Shown: in pieces, positions 19,313 to 20,423 of the stretch | Numbering within the stretch: the first letter of the stretch is position 1 | How the letters are laid out: each line of letters opens with the position of its first letter | IMG/VR virus record: IMGVR_UViG_3300034073_001055 | Location: 1-20,423 of that record | Direction: 5' to 3' (one strand) | Length of the DNA: 20,423 nucleotides | Origin: a virus | The notes under the pieces: model-generated | Databases searched by the model: none | Told to the model about the DNA's origin: nothing | What the model saw: only the letters and a program-made list of their open reading frames with translations | Made by a program: the position numbers and the translations under genes

Positions 19313-19530
19313 AACGCGGCGACCGTGTTAGCTGGATGTACCAAGGCACTCGCACCTTTGGTGTAATCACCAGTATTGGCGGTGAGCGCGCAACCATCTC
19401 TACGCCGAGCGGCGGCAGCGTTACCCGTGTTGGTGGTCAGGATGATCCAATCGTTCGGATCAAATCCGAGTCAACTGGCAACGCGGTCATCAAAAAGCGG
19501 TCAGAGCTGACGCGGGCGCCAAAGCGATGA
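19309..19530 (+). CDS. DUF2945-like Tudor-type small protein (73 aa)
   Basis: ATG 19309 overlaps the stop of the previous gene (ATGA). The product MKRGDRVSWMYQGTRTFGVI continues with TSIGGERATISTPSGG and ends KKRSELTRAPKR. The GDRVSW-x(6-8)-GxI opening and later KKRSEL resemble the small beta-barrel (Tudor-like) DUF2945 family, in which a short barrel is followed by a KxxxEL motif. Role in phages is unknown. Its stop overlaps the next gene start. Confidence 0.7.
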   Translation: MKRGDRVSWMYQGTRTFGVITSIGGERATISTPSGGSVTRVGGQDDPIVRIKSESTGNAVIKKRSELTRAPKR

Positions 19531-19802
19531 TTACCTACCGCGGCGAGCAGTTTGACGGCTACAACAAGCCGAAGCGGACGCCTAAGCATCCGACAAAATC
19601 CCATGCAGTGCTCGCCAAGGAAGGCGATACCGTCAAGCTGATCAGGTTCGGTCAGCAGGGCGTATCTGGCTCACCAGCGCGCAAAGGTGAATCAGCAGCA
19701 GATAAGGCTAGACGGGCATCGTTTAAGGCTCGTCATGCGGCCAATATCGCCAAGGGTAAGCTCAGTGCTGCGTTCTGGGCGGATAAGGCGAAGTGGAGTT
19801 GA
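19527..19802 (+). CDS. Head-region phage protein with SADKARRxSFKARH motif (91 aa)
   Basis: The product MITYRGEQFDGYNKPKRTPK continues with a beta part (HAVLAKEGDTVKLIRFGQQG) and a basic helical C-terminus, ESAADKARRASFKARHAANI followed by AKGKLSAAFWADKAKW. The ADKARRxSFKARHxxNIAKGKxSAAxWAD motif is widespread in phage head clusters as I recall them, next to portal and MuF genes; its function is not established. The start overlaps the previous stop (ATGA). The last 41 bases overlap the leftward gene at 19762-19992. Confidence 0.78.
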   Translation: MITYRGEQFDGYNKPKRTPKHPTKSHAVLAKEGDTVKLIRFGQQGVSGSPARKGESAADKARRASFKARHAANIAKGKLSAAFWADKAKWS

Positions 19803-19992
19803 CACGCTCCTGCGTGTGAATCCACGTTTTCAGCTCAGCTATATACCACCGCAAATCTTGAGCCTTGGCAGCGTGCCAGCCATTGCCAGTGGTGCGGTAA
19901 AGATGCTCGTGACGGTCTACCGCATCAAGGCATTGCTTGATAAGCGGATTCCACGGTTGACGGACAGGCGTATCCCATTCACGCTTTGACAC
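19762..19992 (-). CDS. Leftward hypothetical protein inside the head cluster (76 aa)
   Basis: This frame starts at a GTG at 19992 and runs against all neighbours. The product MSKREWDTPVRQPWNPLIKQ continues with CLDAVDRHEHLYRTTGNGWH and AAKAQDLRWYIAELKTWIHT. The D-RHExLYRTTGNxWHxxKAQxLRxYIxxLKTWI pattern looks like a real helical protein and resembles a family I recall from cyanobacterial phages. Its end overlaps the rightward gene by 41 bases, and its start lies inside the rightward promoter at 19986-20014. No leftward promoter is obvious in the GC-rich bases upstream. Confidence 0.55.
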   Translation of the reverse strand: MSKREWDTPVRQPWNPLIKQCLDAVDRHEHLYRTTGNGWHAAKAQDLRWYIAELKTWIHTQERVNSTSPYPPRTQH

Positions 19993-20014
19993 GATCGTGC
20001 CGCGCCGTTACGAT
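19986..20014 (+). promoter_or_regulatory. Rightward promoter for the scaffold/capsid genes
   Basis: A perfect -35 TTGACA (19986-19991) lies 17 bases before TACGAT (20009-20014), four of six to consensus. Predicted transcription start is near 20021, leaving a 23-base leader before ATG 20044. Confidence 0.6.
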
Positions 20015-20025
20015 GACAGCGTAAT

Positions 20026-20040
20026 TAAGCCTGCGGCTTA
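20026..20040 (+). promoter_or_regulatory. Leader hairpin directly before the scaffold start codon
   Basis: TAAGCC-TGC-GGCTTA is a perfect 6-base inverted repeat ending three bases before ATG 20044, so it takes up nearly all of the predicted leader and the place where a ribosome-binding site would be. No Shine-Dalgarno sequence is present. Confidence 0.5.
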
Positions 20041-20043
20041 TCC

Positions 20044-20423
20044 ATGTCTGACGAAACACAAACCCAGGAGCCTGCGGCTACCGGGGGTGACAATACCGAA
20101 GCGTTGCAGCGCAGCGTTGAGGCACTTGAGCGCAAGAATCAAGAGCTAATCGCAGAATTGCGACAGGCAAAGAAAACAAAACTGCCCGATGGAGTCAACG
20201 TCGAAGAGCTGCTTGAGTTCAAGCGCAATTACGAACAGCAACAACTTGAATCACAAGGAAAGTACAGCGAAGCAAGGCAAGCTCTGGAGCAGCAGTTCCG
20301 TGAGGCGACGGCAGAAAAGGACCAGCGCATCTCAGACCTCGAAGCCCGTGTTCGAGAGCTAGAGCTGATTACGCCAGCCGTCACGGCACTAGCCGACATT
20401 GTGCATGATCCTGACATGGTGCT
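20044..20423 (+). CDS. Capsid scaffold-like coiled-coil protein (partial, N-terminal 126 aa)
   Basis: The frame from ATG 20044 is open to the window end. The product MSDETQTQEPAATGGDNTEA continues with a long charged coiled coil (ALERKNQELIAELRQAKKTK, then KYSEARQALEQQFREATAEK and ISDLEARVRELEL). An acidic disordered start and a Glu/Gln/Lys-rich coiled coil just after the portal and MuF genes are typical of phage scaffold proteins, which shape the prohead and leave or are cut before packaging. The major capsid gene should follow outside the window. Assignment is by composition and position, not by a specific motif. Confidence 0.75.
   Translation, partial: MSDETQTQEPAATGGDNTEALQRSVEALERKNQELIAELRQAKKTKLPDGVNVEELLEFKRNYEQQQLESQGKYSEARQALEQQFREATAEKDQRISDLEARVRELELITPAVTALADIVHDPDMV

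Overview
The window looks like part of the genome of a tailed double-stranded DNA phage (Caudoviricetes), or a prophage, of a cyanobacterium. Hallmark genes are a large terminase subunit, a DUF4055-type portal protein, a MuF-type minor head protein and a scaffold-like protein. The cyanobacterial host is inferred from three things: a sigma factor with cyanobacterial-type regions 1.2, 2 and 3, a full-length DnaN clamp that reads like cyanobacterial clamps, and the almost complete absence of Shine-Dalgarno sequences. Genes are densely packed, and many stop and start codons overlap (ATGA, GTGA, TGATG). No tRNA, rRNA, CRISPR array, integrase or insertion sequence was recognised, and no stretch longer than 300 bases lacks a gene.

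Layout. (1) Positions 1-1495, rightward: the end of a peptidase M15-like lysin, a calcineurin-type phosphoesterase, a small protein and an HNH nuclease. (2) Positions 1543-6870, leftward: one long operon that starts at an operator-bearing promoter near 6840-6867 and carries many small proteins, a phage-encoded beta sliding clamp, DUF3310, a ribbon-helix-helix protein, a zinc ribbon, dCTP deaminase and finally the sigma factor. A small rightward gene (2486-2737) interrupts it. (3) Positions 6891-10404, leftward: a recombination region with a PD-(D/E)XK exonuclease, RusA-type resolvase, Sak3/DUF1071-type annealing protein and SSB, ending at a clean terminator (6891-6914). (4) Positions 10407-10456: a face-to-face promoter pair with an operator. 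(5) Positions 10460-14231, rightward: a small ribbon-helix-helix protein, a lambda-O-like replication initiator with iteron-like repeats inside its gene, small genes, and a ParB-like protein coupled to a TET-associated-type glycosyltransferase (TAGT/GREB1-like). (6) Positions 14278-20423, rightward: packaging and head genes.

How it may work. A near-palindrome TGCACA-N3-TGTGCA recurs at four predicted promoters in both arms and suggests one repressor controlling the genome. Three leftward operons and the capsid operon each appear to begin with a small hairpin at the transcript 5' end, followed by a short leader without a Shine-Dalgarno sequence. The replication origin is probably inside the initiator gene, as in lambda. 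The phage brings its own clamp, SSB and recombinases and may redirect host RNA polymerase with its sigma factor. The ParB-glycosyltransferase pair next to packaging is the best candidate for an undescribed system: glycosylation of DNA bases without a recognisable base oxygenase or methyltransferase in this window.

All functions are read from motifs and remembered family patterns; no database search was run.
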